A DNA stretch of 64,000 nucleotides from Myroides odoratimimus (GCF_030326305.1 NZ_JACAKB010000005.1:1-64000), one strand, 5' to 3'; positions 16,953 through 26,460 are shown, counted from the first letter of the stretch. Program-made: numbers and translations. Notes: generated from the letters alone by a model not told the origin.

Positions 16953-18143
16953 ATGAATAGCAGACTATTAGGTAGTATATTAATCATAGCGGGTTCTTCT
17001 ATCGGTGGAGGCATGTTAGCTATGCCTATCACATCAGCAGGCGTAGGCTTTATAGGAGCTACTTTGCTGCTATTTATCATTTGGTTTGCGATGTGTTACA
17101 CAGCATTGTTGATGGTTCGCATCTATGATTTTAACAGTCCTAAAGATGGCTTTGATACCTTGACTAGAAAGTATGCAGGATTCACTGTGAACCGAATAGC
17201 CGGGCTAAGTCTGATGTTCTTAATCTATGGGCTGACAGCTGCTTATATGTCTGGTGGAGGGACAATCCTAAAGACAAATATAGACCTGCTACTAGATACT
17301 AATCTAGACGATCGCTTAGCTGTACTTATCTTCTCTGCTATATTCAGCGCTATTGTTATTATTGGGACGAGATGGGTAGATTGGTTCACTCGTATTCTTT
17401 TTACGGGGAAGCTTATCTTCTTAGCGCTATTAGTGATCGTTATGACTCCTCTGATAGAAGGGGCAAATCTACTTCACATGCCCATGTCTCAAGGTCTGGT
17501 GATTATGTCTATCCCAGCGATATTCACCTCTTTTGGTTTTCATGGAAGCATCCCGAGTATCGTTGATTATCTAGAGGGGAATAAGAGGCTATTAAAAAGA
17601 GCCTTTATACTAGGCAGCTTACTACCCTTAGTGATTTATTTAGTTTGGCAGATCGTTATATTAGGAACTTTAGATCAGACCGTCTTTATGCAGATATTAC
17701 AAGAGCACTCTGAGGTAAAAGGGTTATTACTTAGCATAAGAGAGCTGTCGCACTCTACGTATATAGAGACTTTATTTAGTTTCTTCGCAGCAGCAGCATT
17801 AGGTACTTCATTCTTAGGAGTAAGTATCGGGCTATTAGATTACTATAAAGACCTGTTTAAAAATAAGTCTAAAAAATTAATCAAACCTTTGGCTGCTATC
17901 TGTACATTCATACCCCCATTACTATTTGCACTCTTCTACCCAGAGGGTTTTATTTTGGCATTAGGGTATGCAGCGATAGCAGGTGTTATACTTGCATTAG
18001 TCATTCCCGTGATATTATATTTAAAGGCAATGAGATTTCACAAAATCAAAATTTCGTTGTTACAATATCTCATTATTGGTTTTATATTAATACTTTCTTT
18101 AGTAATAGTATTTGCACAACTATTAGTCGTTAGCAAAAGCTAA
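16953..18143 (+). CDS. aromatic amino acid permease (HAAAP family, TyrP/Mtr-like)
   Basis: A 396-residue inner-membrane transporter with about 11 hydrophobic helices. The first helix carries the family signature GSSIGGGMLAMPI, followed by FTSFGFHGSIPSIVDYL in the middle, as in tyrosine- and tryptophan-specific proton symporters. I use the ATG at 16953, which lies behind the -7 box TACCTTTG. Tyrosine or tryptophan import is the family expectation; the sequence does not separate them. No metabolic partner is adjacent. Confidence 0.88.
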   Translation: MNSRLLGSILIIAGSSIGGGMLAMPITSAGVGFIGATLLLFIIWFAMCYTALLMVRIYDFNSPKDGFDTLTRKYAGFTVNRIAGLSLMFLIYGLTAAYMSGGGTILKTNIDLLLDTNLDDRLAVLIFSAIFSAIVIIGTRWVDWFTRILFTGKLIFLALLVIVMTPLIEGANLLHMPMSQGLVIMSIPAIFTSFGFHGSIPSIVDYLEGNKRLLKRAFILGSLLPLVIYLVWQIVILGTLDQTVFMQILQEHSEVKGLLLSIRELSHSTYIETLFSFFAAAALGTSFLGVSIGLLDYYKDLFKNKSKKLIKPLAAICTFIPPLLFALFYPEGFILALGYAAIAGVILALVIPVILYLKAMRFHKIKISLLQYLIIGFILILSLVIVFAQLLVVSKS

Positions 18144-18241
18144 AACCTAAATGTTTTATAAACTTTCTAAAAGTTAGTTAAGAAACGTTTTGTATCATTT
18201 TAATTTAGGAATTTACCAGATTCAAAGACCTAGAAATTGCG

Positions 18242-18249
18242 TAAATTTG
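18242..18249 (+). promoter_or_regulatory. -7 box for the outer-membrane barrel operon
   Basis: TAAATTTG lies 17 bp ahead of the ATG at 18267. It fixes that ATG as the first usable start and probably drives the genes through 22149. Confidence 0.6.
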
Positions 18250-18266
18250 CAAGCTTATATTATTAT

Positions 18267-19439
18267 ATGATAAACAAATACTTACTAACAACAATATTCG
18301 CTATCACACTGATAACGACCACCGTATCTTTTGCACAACAAAGTGCAGATGTAATCTCTAATGAAGAACAACGGGATAGCACGGCTGCTAAAAAGAAATT
18401 TTTTGAACGCGTAGTTTCTTATTTTGAAGAAGCTAAAAAAGATAAATCACAGAGCAAATTTGACCTCTCATTCATAGGTGGGCCAAGCTACTCTGTAGAT
18501 ACTAAACTAGGACTAGGTATAGTCGCTTCTGGACTGTATAGAGTAGATAAAGAAAATCTTGATTTACCCCCTTCTGATGTCGCAATTTATACTAACTTCA
18601 CTACAAGTGGATTCTTTGCTATCGGAGTAGAGAATACTACGATATTTCCTAATGATGACTATCGATTTCACTACGATATGGCGTTTAAATATATGCCTAG
18701 TAAATACTATGGCATAGGATATGAAGCAGGTAATCAAGGTGATTATGTGAAATACGATGAATATCACTTAGGCTTGAAATTTGATGTATTGCGAAAAGTG
18801 TTGCCTAATACGTATGTAGGACTAGTCTTTTCTGCTCAGAATATTCAGAGTAGAAACTTTAAAGATACAGAAGTGAGACCTGATACAGACTCTAAAGATA
18901 CAGCTATCGGAGGAGGATTTATCGCGTCATACGATAGTAGAGACTTTATCCCTAACCCGAGTAAAGGAATCTTTATCCAATATGAGCAGACTTTTTTCCC
19001 AAAAACACTGGGAAGTAATAAGCACTTCGGAAAGATTAACTTTACAGCACGTGCATATCAACAAGTGTGGAAGGGTGGTCTACTAGCCTTCGACTTAAAC
19101 GGAGAGTTTAACAATGGTGAAGTGCCATGGACAATGCTTTCTAAACTAGGTGGGGCTAGACAGATGAGAGGGTACTACAGTGGGCAATATCGAGATAGAA
19201 AACAGATCAATACACAGGTAGAGCTAAGACAAAAAATACATAATCGACACGGTGTAGCAGTATGGGGTGGTGCAGGTAATGTGTTCAAGAATATGGAAAA
19301 GTTTGACTGGAGCCATACACTACCTACTTATGGTATAGGATATAGATGGGAGTTTAAAAATAGAGTAAACGTACGTCTTGACTATGGTTTTGGTAAAGGT
19401 CAGAGTGGTTTCTACTTTAATATCTATGAATCGTTTTAA
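18267..19439 (+). CDS. outer-membrane beta-barrel of the BamA/surface-antigen (D15) superfamily
   Basis: A 390-residue exported protein. The signal peptide is residues 1-24 (TTTVSFAQ). There are no POTRA repeats; a short charged linker leads into a 16-strand-type barrel with the surface-antigen pattern YDSRDFIPNPSKGIFIQ at mid-length and a barrel end RLDYGFGKGQSGFYFNIYESF with terminal Phe. The family inserts or passes proteins or lipids at the outer membrane, but short members without POTRA have unclear roles. The gene is followed after 8 bp by a phosphoethanolamine-transferase-like gene, so the two are co-expressed. Confidence 0.85.
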   Translation: MINKYLLTTIFAITLITTTVSFAQQSADVISNEEQRDSTAAKKKFFERVVSYFEEAKKDKSQSKFDLSFIGGPSYSVDTKLGLGIVASGLYRVDKENLDLPPSDVAIYTNFTTSGFFAIGVENTTIFPNDDYRFHYDMAFKYMPSKYYGIGYEAGNQGDYVKYDEYHLGLKFDVLRKVLPNTYVGLVFSAQNIQSRNFKDTEVRPDTDSKDTAIGGGFIASYDSRDFIPNPSKGIFIQYEQTFFPKTLGSNKHFGKINFTARAYQQVWKGGLLAFDLNGEFNNGEVPWTMLSKLGGARQMRGYYSGQYRDRKQINTQVELRQKIHNRHGVAVWGGAGNVFKNMEKFDWSHTLPTYGIGYRWEFKNRVNVRLDYGFGKGQSGFYFNIYESF

Positions 19440-19447
19440 AGGATAAA

Positions 19448-21172
19448 ATGACTGAACAATTAAACAAAAAAGGATTCTTTAGTAGAATCATAAATAACCC
19501 GATCGCCTTGTTTTGGTTCTATATTGCTGTCAATATGGTTCCGAGTATTTACTTTGTCTTTACACAACCAGTCGATATACTAGGTAAGATCGTAGTCATA
19601 CTGTTCCCATTAGGGCTATTCATGACGATATTCTCTGCTTTTAAAAATTCGGGAGCATGGTTACTATTATGTTTTCCATTCCTGTTTTTACACGCTTTCC
19701 AGATTGTATTATTCTATCTATTCGGAGAAGATGTGATAGCAGCAGATATGTTTCTAAACGTAGCAACCACGAATACTTCTGAAATAAATGAACTACTCGG
19801 TAGTCTATTGCCTTCTATTGCCTTTGTGTGTTTCTTATACATTCCACCTATGGTATTCGCTATACTTCAGTGGAAGAGAAAAAACTTCTTAGGCTGGAGC
19901 TTTAGAAGACAGACTCTATTACCTGCTGTGCTATTATTAATAGCCTCACTAGTATTATCATTCTTCAGTGCGAATAAGAATACAGGTACATTTGCTTTTA
20001 ACCAAGATGTGTATCCTATCAATGCGTTACACAACCTAGGATTCGCTGTGAATAAATGGGATAAGGTCAATCGATACCCGGAGACCTCTAAAGACTTTAC
20101 CTTTAAAGCTACTAGAGACAGCATCTCTACTGATAAAAGACAGATATACGTACTGATCATAGGTGAGACAAGTAGAGCTGACAACTGGTCTCTGTATGGA
20201 TATGATAGAGAAACTAATCCGAAATTAAAGACTGAGAAGAACTTGGTCGTGTTCAAAGATGCGTTAACACAATCGAATACGACACATAAGAGTGTCTCAA
20301 TCATCTTATCAGAGGCAGAGGCAGAGAACTATAATTCTATCTATGTCAAAAAAGGTATTGTACACGCGTTTAAAGAAGCTGGCTTTACCACTATATCACT
20401 GTCTAATCAGGCAGAGAACTCTTCGTTTATAGAATACTTCACTAAAGAAGCAGATATCTATAAGACGATACGCACTACTGATAGCCATACACGTATGACA
20501 GAGAATCACTATGATGAAGAATTAGTAGATTTAATGCAAAAACACATACAGGAGACTACAGGAGATCTATTCATCTTATTACACACCTATGGGTCACACT
20601 TTAAGTATATGGAGCGCTACCCTAAGGACTTCAGACAGTTCACTCCTGATGAGATAGGTGGTGTAAAGAAATCGGAGAAAGAACATCTAGTCAATGCGTA
20701 TGACAACTCTATCTTATACACAGATCACTTCTTAGCTAAAACGATAGAAGCCCTGAAAGAGACTAATGAGGAAGTAGCTATGTTATATACTTCTGATCAC
20801 GGAGAGGACTTATTCGACGATGATAGAAATAGGTTCTTACACGCATCGCCAAGCCCTACCTACTATCAGCTAAGAATACCATTCTTAATGTGGTTCTCAG
20901 ATGAGTATATCGCCAATAATGAAAAGAGAATGACGGCAGTGCAGGAGAATAAAAACAAACCTATCTCTACGAATGCAGTATTCCATACGATGATTAATGC
21001 AGCACATATCCGTACTTCTTATCTAGAAAAAGACTTGTCATTAGTCAATAGAGCTTTTAATGCAGAAGCACGTATGTACTTAAATGACCATGATATCGCT
21101 GTTCCTTATACTAAAATGAACTTGAAGAAAGAAGATTTCGAAATGCTGAAAAAGAATAATATTAAAGAATAA
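19448..21172 (+). CDS. phosphoethanolamine transferase / sulfatase-family membrane enzyme (EptA-like)
   Basis: A 574-residue inner-membrane protein. Five N-terminal transmembrane helices lie within residues 1-180, followed by a periplasmic alkaline-phosphatase-fold domain. The metal ligands and nucleophile are visible: VLIIGETSRADNWSLYGY (Glu and the following motif), the nucleophilic Thr in SNTTHKSV, HTYGSHFKY, and YTSDHGEDLFDD with a later HASPSPTYYQLRIPF. These match enzymes that add phosphoethanolamine to lipid A, which can change polymyxin susceptibility. It sits in one transcription unit with an outer-membrane barrel and a PCMD protein. The actual acceptor is uncertain. Confidence 0.88.
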   Translation: MTEQLNKKGFFSRIINNPIALFWFYIAVNMVPSIYFVFTQPVDILGKIVVILFPLGLFMTIFSAFKNSGAWLLLCFPFLFLHAFQIVLFYLFGEDVIAADMFLNVATTNTSEINELLGSLLPSIAFVCFLYIPPMVFAILQWKRKNFLGWSFRRQTLLPAVLLLIASLVLSFFSANKNTGTFAFNQDVYPINALHNLGFAVNKWDKVNRYPETSKDFTFKATRDSISTDKRQIYVLIIGETSRADNWSLYGYDRETNPKLKTEKNLVVFKDALTQSNTTHKSVSIILSEAEAENYNSIYVKKGIVHAFKEAGFTTISLSNQAENSSFIEYFTKEADIYKTIRTTDSHTRMTENHYDEELVDLMQKHIQETTGDLFILLHTYGSHFKYMERYPKDFRQFTPDEIGGVKKSEKEHLVNAYDNSILYTDHFLAKTIEALKETNEEVAMLYTSDHGEDLFDDDRNRFLHASPSPTYYQLRIPFLMWFSDEYIANNEKRMTAVQENKNKPISTNAVFHTMINAAHIRTSYLEKDLSLVNRAFNAEARMYLNDHDIAVPYTKMNLKKEDFEMLKKNNIKE

Positions 21173-21183
21173 ACAACAAAACA

Positions 21184-22149
21184 ATGATACAAAAAACTAA
21201 ACTAAAGATACTAGCCCTAGCCATGTGTGCTATGCCACTACTAGCTACTGCACAGAGTGAAAAAGTAGAATCTATAAAACTAGGTAATATGGATCACTGG
21301 ATGGTACGAGAGATTAAAGAATCGTTTATCATCGGGGGTAATACACAATACCTATACGAGATCACTGAAACAAAAGATACACTAAAGGACAATACGCCTT
21401 ACAAGAATAAAAAGTCTCCATGGGCTACCTCATCTGTACTAGCTACTGTAAGTGGTATAACAAAAGGGAGCGTAACTGTATTTCCTGAAAAAAGAGATAA
21501 TGGGTACGCTGCTCGTCTAGAGACACGTATAGAGAAAGTGAAAGTACTAGGGGTAATTAATATCAATGTACTAGCCAGTGGGACAATCTTCTTAGGAGAA
21601 ATGATAGAACCTATCACAGATACTAAAAACCCTCAAAGTAAACTAGTAACAGGTATCCCATTTACTAAAAAACCTAAAGCACTACAGTTCGACTATAAAG
21701 TGACTACTGGTGGGCCTTCTAAACGTGTGAATGGTATGGGAAGCGGAACTGATGCTAAGCGAAATGACAAGGCTGAGATACAGATTCTGCTACAAAAGAG
21801 ATGGGAAGACAAAGATGGTAATGTATATGCTAAACGTATAGGTACGGGATGGGAACTGATGGATAAATCCGTAAAATCATGGCAAAATAAACACCGTCTG
21901 ACTGTAAACTATGGCGATATCACAAAGCAGAGTTACTATGGTGCTCACATGGCACTTAGAACAGGTAGCAATGCATACTACACTAGAAATAGCAAAGGTA
22001 AAATGGTGCCGATCATAGAAGAAGGTTGGGGTACTGCAGATGACGAGGTAACTCACCTAATCGTACAATTCTCTTCTAGTAATGGTGGTGCGTATATCGG
22101 TAATACGGATAGCCGTTTATGGATAGATAACGTAGGGTTGGTTTATTAA
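21184..22149 (+). CDS. PCMD-domain exported protein
   Basis: A 321-residue exported protein with a signal peptide (residues 1-23, ending LLATAQ). The body fits the PCMD domain (putative carbohydrate metabolism domain, a jelly-roll fold): KKPKALQFDYKV, GNVYAKRIGTGW, and the closing GGAYIGNTDSRLWIDNVGLVY. Bacteroidota PCMD proteins are surface or periplasmic and often glycan-linked. It follows the phosphotransferase gene by 11 bp and ends in a strong bidirectional terminator, closing a three-gene envelope unit. The substrate is unknown. Confidence 0.75.
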   Translation: MIQKTKLKILALAMCAMPLLATAQSEKVESIKLGNMDHWMVREIKESFIIGGNTQYLYEITETKDTLKDNTPYKNKKSPWATSSVLATVSGITKGSVTVFPEKRDNGYAARLETRIEKVKVLGVININVLASGTIFLGEMIEPITDTKNPQSKLVTGIPFTKKPKALQFDYKVTTGGPSKRVNGMGSGTDAKRNDKAEIQILLQKRWEDKDGNVYAKRIGTGWELMDKSVKSWQNKHRLTVNYGDITKQSYYGAHMALRTGSNAYYTRNSKGKMVPIIEEGWGTADDEVTHLIVQFSSSNGGAYIGNTDSRLWIDNVGLVY

Positions 22150-22164
22150 AATATATCAATACAA

Positions 22165-22208
22165 AAAGAGAGGTAGTTTAATTCAGATTAAACTACCTCT
22201 CTTTTTTA
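22165..22208. terminator. bidirectional terminator
   Basis: A long stem AGAGAGGTAGTTTAA / TTAAACTACCTCTCT with a 6-nt loop, A-run before and T-run after, lies between convergent genes. Confidence 0.85.
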
Positions 22209-22213
22209 TCTTA

Positions 22214-22828
22214 TTACTTCACTCTAGTACTATCGTGGCTATGCGTTTCTATTCCTCCGTTCCACAACGTCAGAATGTCTGTAGCTACAGCAGCTCCACT
22301 ACCAGCAGCTATCGCTAGCTGACTTCTATGTCCTGCTAATGTACCTGCCACATAAACACCTTCTGTTACTAAGTGATCTTCGTTTTTCAACTGTATTCTA
22401 TTCTTAGCAGCTAATGATTTCTTATGTGGTATCACATATTCCATTAGTCCTTCTACTTCAAAGGTAGGACTAGAATTAATAGCTACTACTACAAGTGAAG
22501 TATAGTATACTTCCTTATTCGTCTTAACTTCAAATACTCCATCTCTCTGCTGTACTGAAATAACTTTCTCGCCAATGATTTGGTCAATGTGCTTGTAGTA
22601 CTTCAAGTCTTCGATAGACTGTTCTAATAGATCTTTTCCTAAAGTCCCTTGTTTTATCCCGTAAGCATTATAGAATATAGCATCTTGAAGCATTGAACTC
22701 TTCTGATGCATAATAATACCTACTTTCTTATCTGCTACAAAAGGTTTCTTTACGGCACTACCAATAACTTGTGCACAAGAAACTCCTGATACACCTCCCC
22801 CTATGATTAGTACATCGAATACTTCCAT
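22214..22828 (-). CDS. short FAD/NAD(P)-binding oxidoreductase (thioredoxin-reductase-like)
   Basis: A 204-residue protein with a Rossmann FAD site (VLIIGGGVSGVSCAQ, residues 6-20) and the late FAD motif EGVYVAGTLAGHRSQLAIAAGSGAA typical of the thioredoxin-reductase family. It is about 100 residues shorter than that family: the NAD(P) domain and the redox CxxC are missing. It is therefore a single-domain flavoprotein, related to short Bacteroidota proteins annotated as FAD-dependent oxidoreductases. It lies 5 bp after a small membrane protein gene, which may be a partner. Confidence 0.75.
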   Translation of the reverse strand: MEVFDVLIIGGGVSGVSCAQVIGSAVKKPFVADKKVGIIMHQKSSMLQDAIFYNAYGIKQGTLGKDLLEQSIEDLKYYKHIDQIIGEKVISVQQRDGVFEVKTNKEVYYTSLVVVAINSSPTFEVEGLMEYVIPHKKSLAAKNRIQLKNEDHLVTEGVYVAGTLAGHRSQLAIAAGSGAAVATDILTLWNGGIETHSHDSTRVK

Positions 22829-22833
22829 AGGTC

Positions 22834-23028
22834 TTATTTTGTTTTATCGTTTATCATTTTAGATGTACGGTAAATCAATAAAATGCATACAGCACAAAGC
22901 AGGGCTACGATACCAATTAATGCGATTAGACTATCCCCTTGGAATAGGTTATTAAAGTCTAACATTGTGATATTTAATACAATCAATGCAACTACAAATA
23001 CTATAGCTATGTAACTAAAAATTTTCAT
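22834..23028 (-). CDS. small two-helix membrane protein
   Basis: A 64-residue protein with two transmembrane segments (IAIVFVVALIVLNI and LIALIGIVALLCAVCILLIY) and a charged tail. I start at MKIFSYIAI; earlier in-frame starts lie closer to the -7-like TACTTTCG (complement of 23060-23067) and lack a helix. It is followed 5 bp later by the short FAD protein gene and is presumably co-transcribed. The family is unknown. Confidence 0.6.
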   Translation of the reverse strand: MKIFSYIAIVFVVALIVLNITMLDFNNLFQGDSLIALIGIVALLCAVCILLIYRTSKMINDKTK

Positions 23029-23380
23029 TTCGAATGATAAAGAATTTGATTTTACCATCCGAAAGTACAAAAAAACCACCACTAGGACAATCCTTTAACA
23101 TTACCACTATATATTTTAACAACGAGATATTAAAGTCATAAGTCGTGTTTTTTTACTATTTTTATCAAGAAGTCATCACTATTGTTGAATCTCACCTCAT
23201 AGATATAAGCGCTACAATGAAATAATGTAAAAAATATTAACAGATAAAATAATAGCGTAATTAACACAATTCTACTAATCTGGTACAACTATCTTATATT
23301 ATGAACTTTATATTCATCCTAAATTACTTAGTGAAAAAGGTTAATCTAAAGGGTAAGTCTCTTTATTACATAAAGATTTG
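23029..23380. other. AT-rich intergenic region between divergent genes
   Basis: About 350 bp between a minus-strand membrane protein gene and the DUF3109 gene. Apart from the -7 boxes at 23060-23067 (complement) and 23381-23388 I see no hairpin with T-tract, no 11-bp array and no gene. Confidence 0.4.
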
Positions 23381-23388
23381 TAATTTTG
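23381..23388 (+). promoter_or_regulatory. -7 box for the DUF3109 gene
   Basis: TAATTTTG matches TAnnTTTG, 24 bp ahead of the ATG at 23413. It excludes the longer in-frame start overlapping it. Confidence 0.55.
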
Positions 23389-23412
23389 CAGCCAATTAAT
23401 TATAATATTCAG

Positions 23413-23988
23413 ATGTTTCAAATAGGAAAAACAATCGTATCAGAAGAAGTTCTAGAGAAAGAATTCGTATGTAACCTTTCGGCTTGTAAGGGAGAGTGCT
23501 GTATAGACGGAGATGCAGGAGCACCTGTAGAAGATGATGAAGTAGAGATACTTAAAGCTGTATATGATAAAGTAAAACCTTTCTTACGTCCTGAAGGTAT
23601 TAAGGCAATAGAAGAACAAGGTACATCTGTATATGGTGATGATGATGAGTACGAAACCCCTCTAATAGAAGGTGGAGAATGTGCTTATGTTATCTACGAG
23701 AATGAAATGGCACTATGTGGAATAGAAAAGGCGTATAACGAAGGTCTAATCGACTGGAAAAAGCCGATCTCATGTCATTTATATCCTATACGTATTAAAG
23801 AGTTCTCTTCTTTCTCTGCTGTGAACTATCACAAATGGCATATCTGTAGCGATGCTTGTACTCTAGGACAAGAGTTAAGCGTACCTGTATACAAGTTCTT
23901 AAAAGCTCCTCTTATCAGAAAATATGGGGAAGACTGGTATAAAGAATTAGAGCTAGTAGCAGAAGAATGGAGTAAGTCAAGAAAATAG
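23413..23988 (+). CDS. DUF3109 cysteine-rich protein
   Basis: A 191-residue soluble protein of the DUF3109 family. The N-terminal FVCNLSACKGECCIDGDAGAP is the family signature, and further cysteines follow in GGECAYVIYENEMALCGIE, PISCHLYPIR and HICSDACTLG. The eight or so cysteines and conserved His suggest a metal (iron-sulfur or zinc) centre, as in related YkgJ-type proteins. No reaction is known to me. The start at 23413 is set by the promoter just upstream. It converges with the next gene with only 2 bp between stops. Confidence 0.85.
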   Translation: MFQIGKTIVSEEVLEKEFVCNLSACKGECCIDGDAGAPVEDDEVEILKAVYDKVKPFLRPEGIKAIEEQGTSVYGDDDEYETPLIEGGECAYVIYENEMALCGIEKAYNEGLIDWKKPISCHLYPIRIKEFSSFSAVNYHKWHICSDACTLGQELSVPVYKFLKAPLIRKYGEDWYKELELVAEEWSKSRK

Positions 23989-23990
23989 AT

Positions 23991-24428
23991 TTATTGAATA
24001 TAGAGCACTTGTTCTTTATAGTCAATAATTGCATTCCCTTGTAGTAATACATCTGAGCCTATAATCCCGTGTACAGTCTTAACTTTATACTCTATTAAGG
24101 CAACATTGACATGAGTTAGATCTATAATTACTAGGTTAAAACTCTTGTTCTGCCAACGGCTCATTTGTAAATGATTATGATAAGCTACTTGGGTATGCAT
24201 TCCATTAGCTCCTGCTCCTGATGCTTTAGTAGACGAGTTCTCAGGAATAATATTAAAATGATCTATATGACTAAAATCAATACAGCTATTAGAGGCACCT
24301 GTATCTAGGATAAAGTCACCTAGTATTCCATTGATTTTAGCTTTGACAAAAAGGTGGTTCGTTTTAGATATTTTAAACTTAACTTTCTTATATCTTCCCT
24401 TTTTTAATATATCTTTCATGTTTTCCAT
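23991..24428 (-). CDS. retropepsin-like aspartic protease domain protein
   Basis: A 145-residue single-domain protein. FILDTGASNSCIDF (about residues 38-51) is the Asp-Thr-Gly active-site motif of clan AA proteases, and the later HGIIGSDVLLQGNAIIDYK supplies the second conserved segment. Single-domain bacterial members would act as homodimers. There is no signal peptide, so it is cytosolic or exported by another route. A -7 box TACATTTG (complement of 24433-24440) lies 4 bp ahead of this ATG, so the mRNA may be leaderless or translation may begin at the ATG at 24419. Confidence 0.8.
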   Translation of the reverse strand: MENMKDILKKGRYKKVKFKISKTNHLFVKAKINGILGDFILDTGASNSCIDFSHIDHFNIIPENSSTKASGAGANGMHTQVAYHNHLQMSRWQNKSFNLVIIDLTHVNVALIEYKVKTVHGIIGSDVLLQGNAIIDYKEQVLYIQ

Positions 24429-24508
24429 CAATCAAATGTAGTTTAAATTCTTTTTAAAAGGTACTTTTGTAACATTAATCTAACATTATAGAAAAATACA
24501 ATATTAGA

Positions 24509-25279
24509 ATGATATTTACTGATACGCATACACATTTATACTCAGATGCTTTTGCAGATGATCGTAAAGAAACAATAAATCGTGCAATATCTAGTGGGGT
24601 TACGCGTTTTTTTATACCAGCGATAGATTCAAGCTATAGCAATGCAATGTTTGAACTAGAGCAAGAGTTCCCTAATAATGTATTTCTTATGATGGGACTG
24701 CATCCTACTGATGTAAAACCAGAGACGTATAAAGAGGAATTGGCTTATGTAGAGCGTGAACTAGAACGTCGTACTTATTACGCAGTAGGAGAAATAGGCA
24801 TTGACTTGTATTGGGATAAAAGTACTTTAGCCATACAACAAGAAGCCTTTCAATACCAAATACAATTGGCAAAAAAATATAAATTGCCTATTAATATTCA
24901 CTGTCGAGATGCTTTTGACGAGGTGTTTGAAGTACTAGAGCGAGAAAAAGGGGATGATCTAAGAGGAATATTTCACTGCTTCACAGGTACTGAAGAGCAA
25001 GCGCTAAAAGCTATTTCCTATAACCTAAGGCTAGGTATAGGTGGGGTAGCTACGTTTAAAAATGGTAAAATAGACCAATTTTTAAACAAAATACCGCTGG
25101 AGCATATCGTATTAGAAACTGATTCTCCGTACCTTGCACCTGTCCCATTTAGAGGAAAAAGAAATGAAAGTGCATATATCGTAAATATTGCAGAAAAATT
25201 AGCCGATATTTACGCGCTGCCTCTAGAAGAGATAGCAAAACAAACTACAGCGAATTCAGTAGCTGTATTTGGAGTTTAA
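24509..25279 (+). CDS. TatD-family metal-dependent hydrolase / DNase
   Basis: A 256-residue TIM-barrel metalloenzyme. Metal ligands are seen in order: DTHTHLY (residues 5-11), GEIGIDLYW (Glu), INIHCRDAF (His), IFHCFTGT (His) and LETDSPYLAP (Asp), with the family closing PFRGKRNES. TatD enzymes are 3'-5' exonucleases or D-aminoacyl-tRNA-related hydrolases. Full length. It heads a plus-strand run with the acyltransferase and asparaginase genes. Confidence 0.93.
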   Translation: MIFTDTHTHLYSDAFADDRKETINRAISSGVTRFFIPAIDSSYSNAMFELEQEFPNNVFLMMGLHPTDVKPETYKEELAYVERELERRTYYAVGEIGIDLYWDKSTLAIQQEAFQYQIQLAKKYKLPINIHCRDAFDEVFEVLEREKGDDLRGIFHCFTGTEEQALKAISYNLRLGIGGVATFKNGKIDQFLNKIPLEHIVLETDSPYLAPVPFRGKRNESAYIVNIAEKLADIYALPLEEIAKQTTANSVAVFGV

Positions 25280-25323
25280 AACACGAAAACAACATAACTT
25301 GTTTATAATAATACATTACACTA

Positions 25324-26460
25324 ATGTCTAAGTTTGATTCTATACGCCACTACCACGATCACGAGGTACACGAAGTCTTACAACAGATTTCTAAACACCC
25401 AATGATAAAAGCGTTAATGGGATATACTTTTCCTAATAAAACGGAAGAGGAATGGATGAATGCCTTAAAGGAAGTGAAATCTATTCAACAATTTCAAGAT
25501 GATTTTGCCTACCACTCTATTCAGCGAATCCTAGAGAAAAGCTCTAATGGTTTGACCACTTCGGGGTTTGACAAATTAGATAAAGACACAGCTTATCTAT
25601 ACGTATCTAACCATCGAGATATCCTTATGGATACTTCTCTTCTCAACGTTGCCCTTAAAGACAACAAATTAGTTATGACAGCCTCTGCTATAGGGGATAA
25701 CCTAGTACAAAAGTCTTTTTTACTAGCACTCGCTAAAGTAAATAGAAACTTCTTAGTTAAACGTGGATTACCACCTAGAGAGCTATTAGAAAGTTCTAAA
25801 CTAATGTCTGAATATATACAACATCTTTTATTCGAGGAGAACAGATCTGTATGGATAGCACAGAGGGAAGGACGTACTAAGGATGGTAATGACGCAACTC
25901 ATCAGGGAGTTCTAAAGATGATCGGAATGGCTTCTGATGAGGCTAACTTAATGGACTACTTCAAAAAAGTGAAGATAGTACCTGTATCTATCTCGTATGA
26001 GTATGATCCTACGGATGCACTGAAGATGCCTCAGCTATTAGCTAAAGCGAATGATGAAGTATATATCAAAGATAAGAATGAAGACTTTATCAACTTATAC
26101 AGTGGTATCATCGGTCAAAAACGTGGTATTCATATCCATGTAGGAGATGTTCTAGACCAAGAATTAGATAATATTAAAAACACTGTAGAGAAAACTAATA
26201 AACAGATGCAAGCTGTAGCTACAGAAATAGATAAGTCGATTATCGCTAACTACTTCTTATGGCCAACTAACTATATTGCTTATGACATCATGCATAACAG
26301 CAATAAGTTCGCTGATAAATATACAGAAAAAGAGAGGCAACTATTCGAAAGACGTCTTGAACTACGCGTAGATAAAGAAAACAAAATAATCGTAGATGGC
26401 TTCTTAGCTATGTATGCTAATCCTGTTATTAACAAATTAAAATTGAGTAATGAACAATAG
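25324..26460 (+). CDS. glycerol-3-phosphate/1-acylglycerol-3-phosphate acyltransferase-like protein
   Basis: A 378-residue PlsC/PlsB-superfamily acyltransferase. The catalytic block appears as YVSNHRDILMD (about residues 96-106), followed by NFLVKRG and a substrate-phosphate block WIAQREGRTKDGND (about 179-192). The spacing H-x5-D at the active site (HRDILMD) differs from the textbook H-x4-D. It would place an acyl chain on a phospholipid precursor at the inner membrane; no transmembrane helix is obvious. The stop overlaps the start of the asparaginase gene by 11 bp. Confidence 0.8.
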   Translation: MSKFDSIRHYHDHEVHEVLQQISKHPMIKALMGYTFPNKTEEEWMNALKEVKSIQQFQDDFAYHSIQRILEKSSNGLTTSGFDKLDKDTAYLYVSNHRDILMDTSLLNVALKDNKLVMTASAIGDNLVQKSFLLALAKVNRNFLVKRGLPPRELLESSKLMSEYIQHLLFEENRSVWIAQREGRTKDGNDATHQGVLKMIGMASDEANLMDYFKKVKIVPVSISYEYDPTDALKMPQLLAKANDEVYIKDKNEDFINLYSGIIGQKRGIHIHVGDVLDQELDNIKNTVEKTNKQMQAVATEIDKSIIANYFLWPTNYIAYDIMHNSNKFADKYTEKERQLFERRLELRVDKENKIIVDGFLAMYANPVINKLKLSNEQ

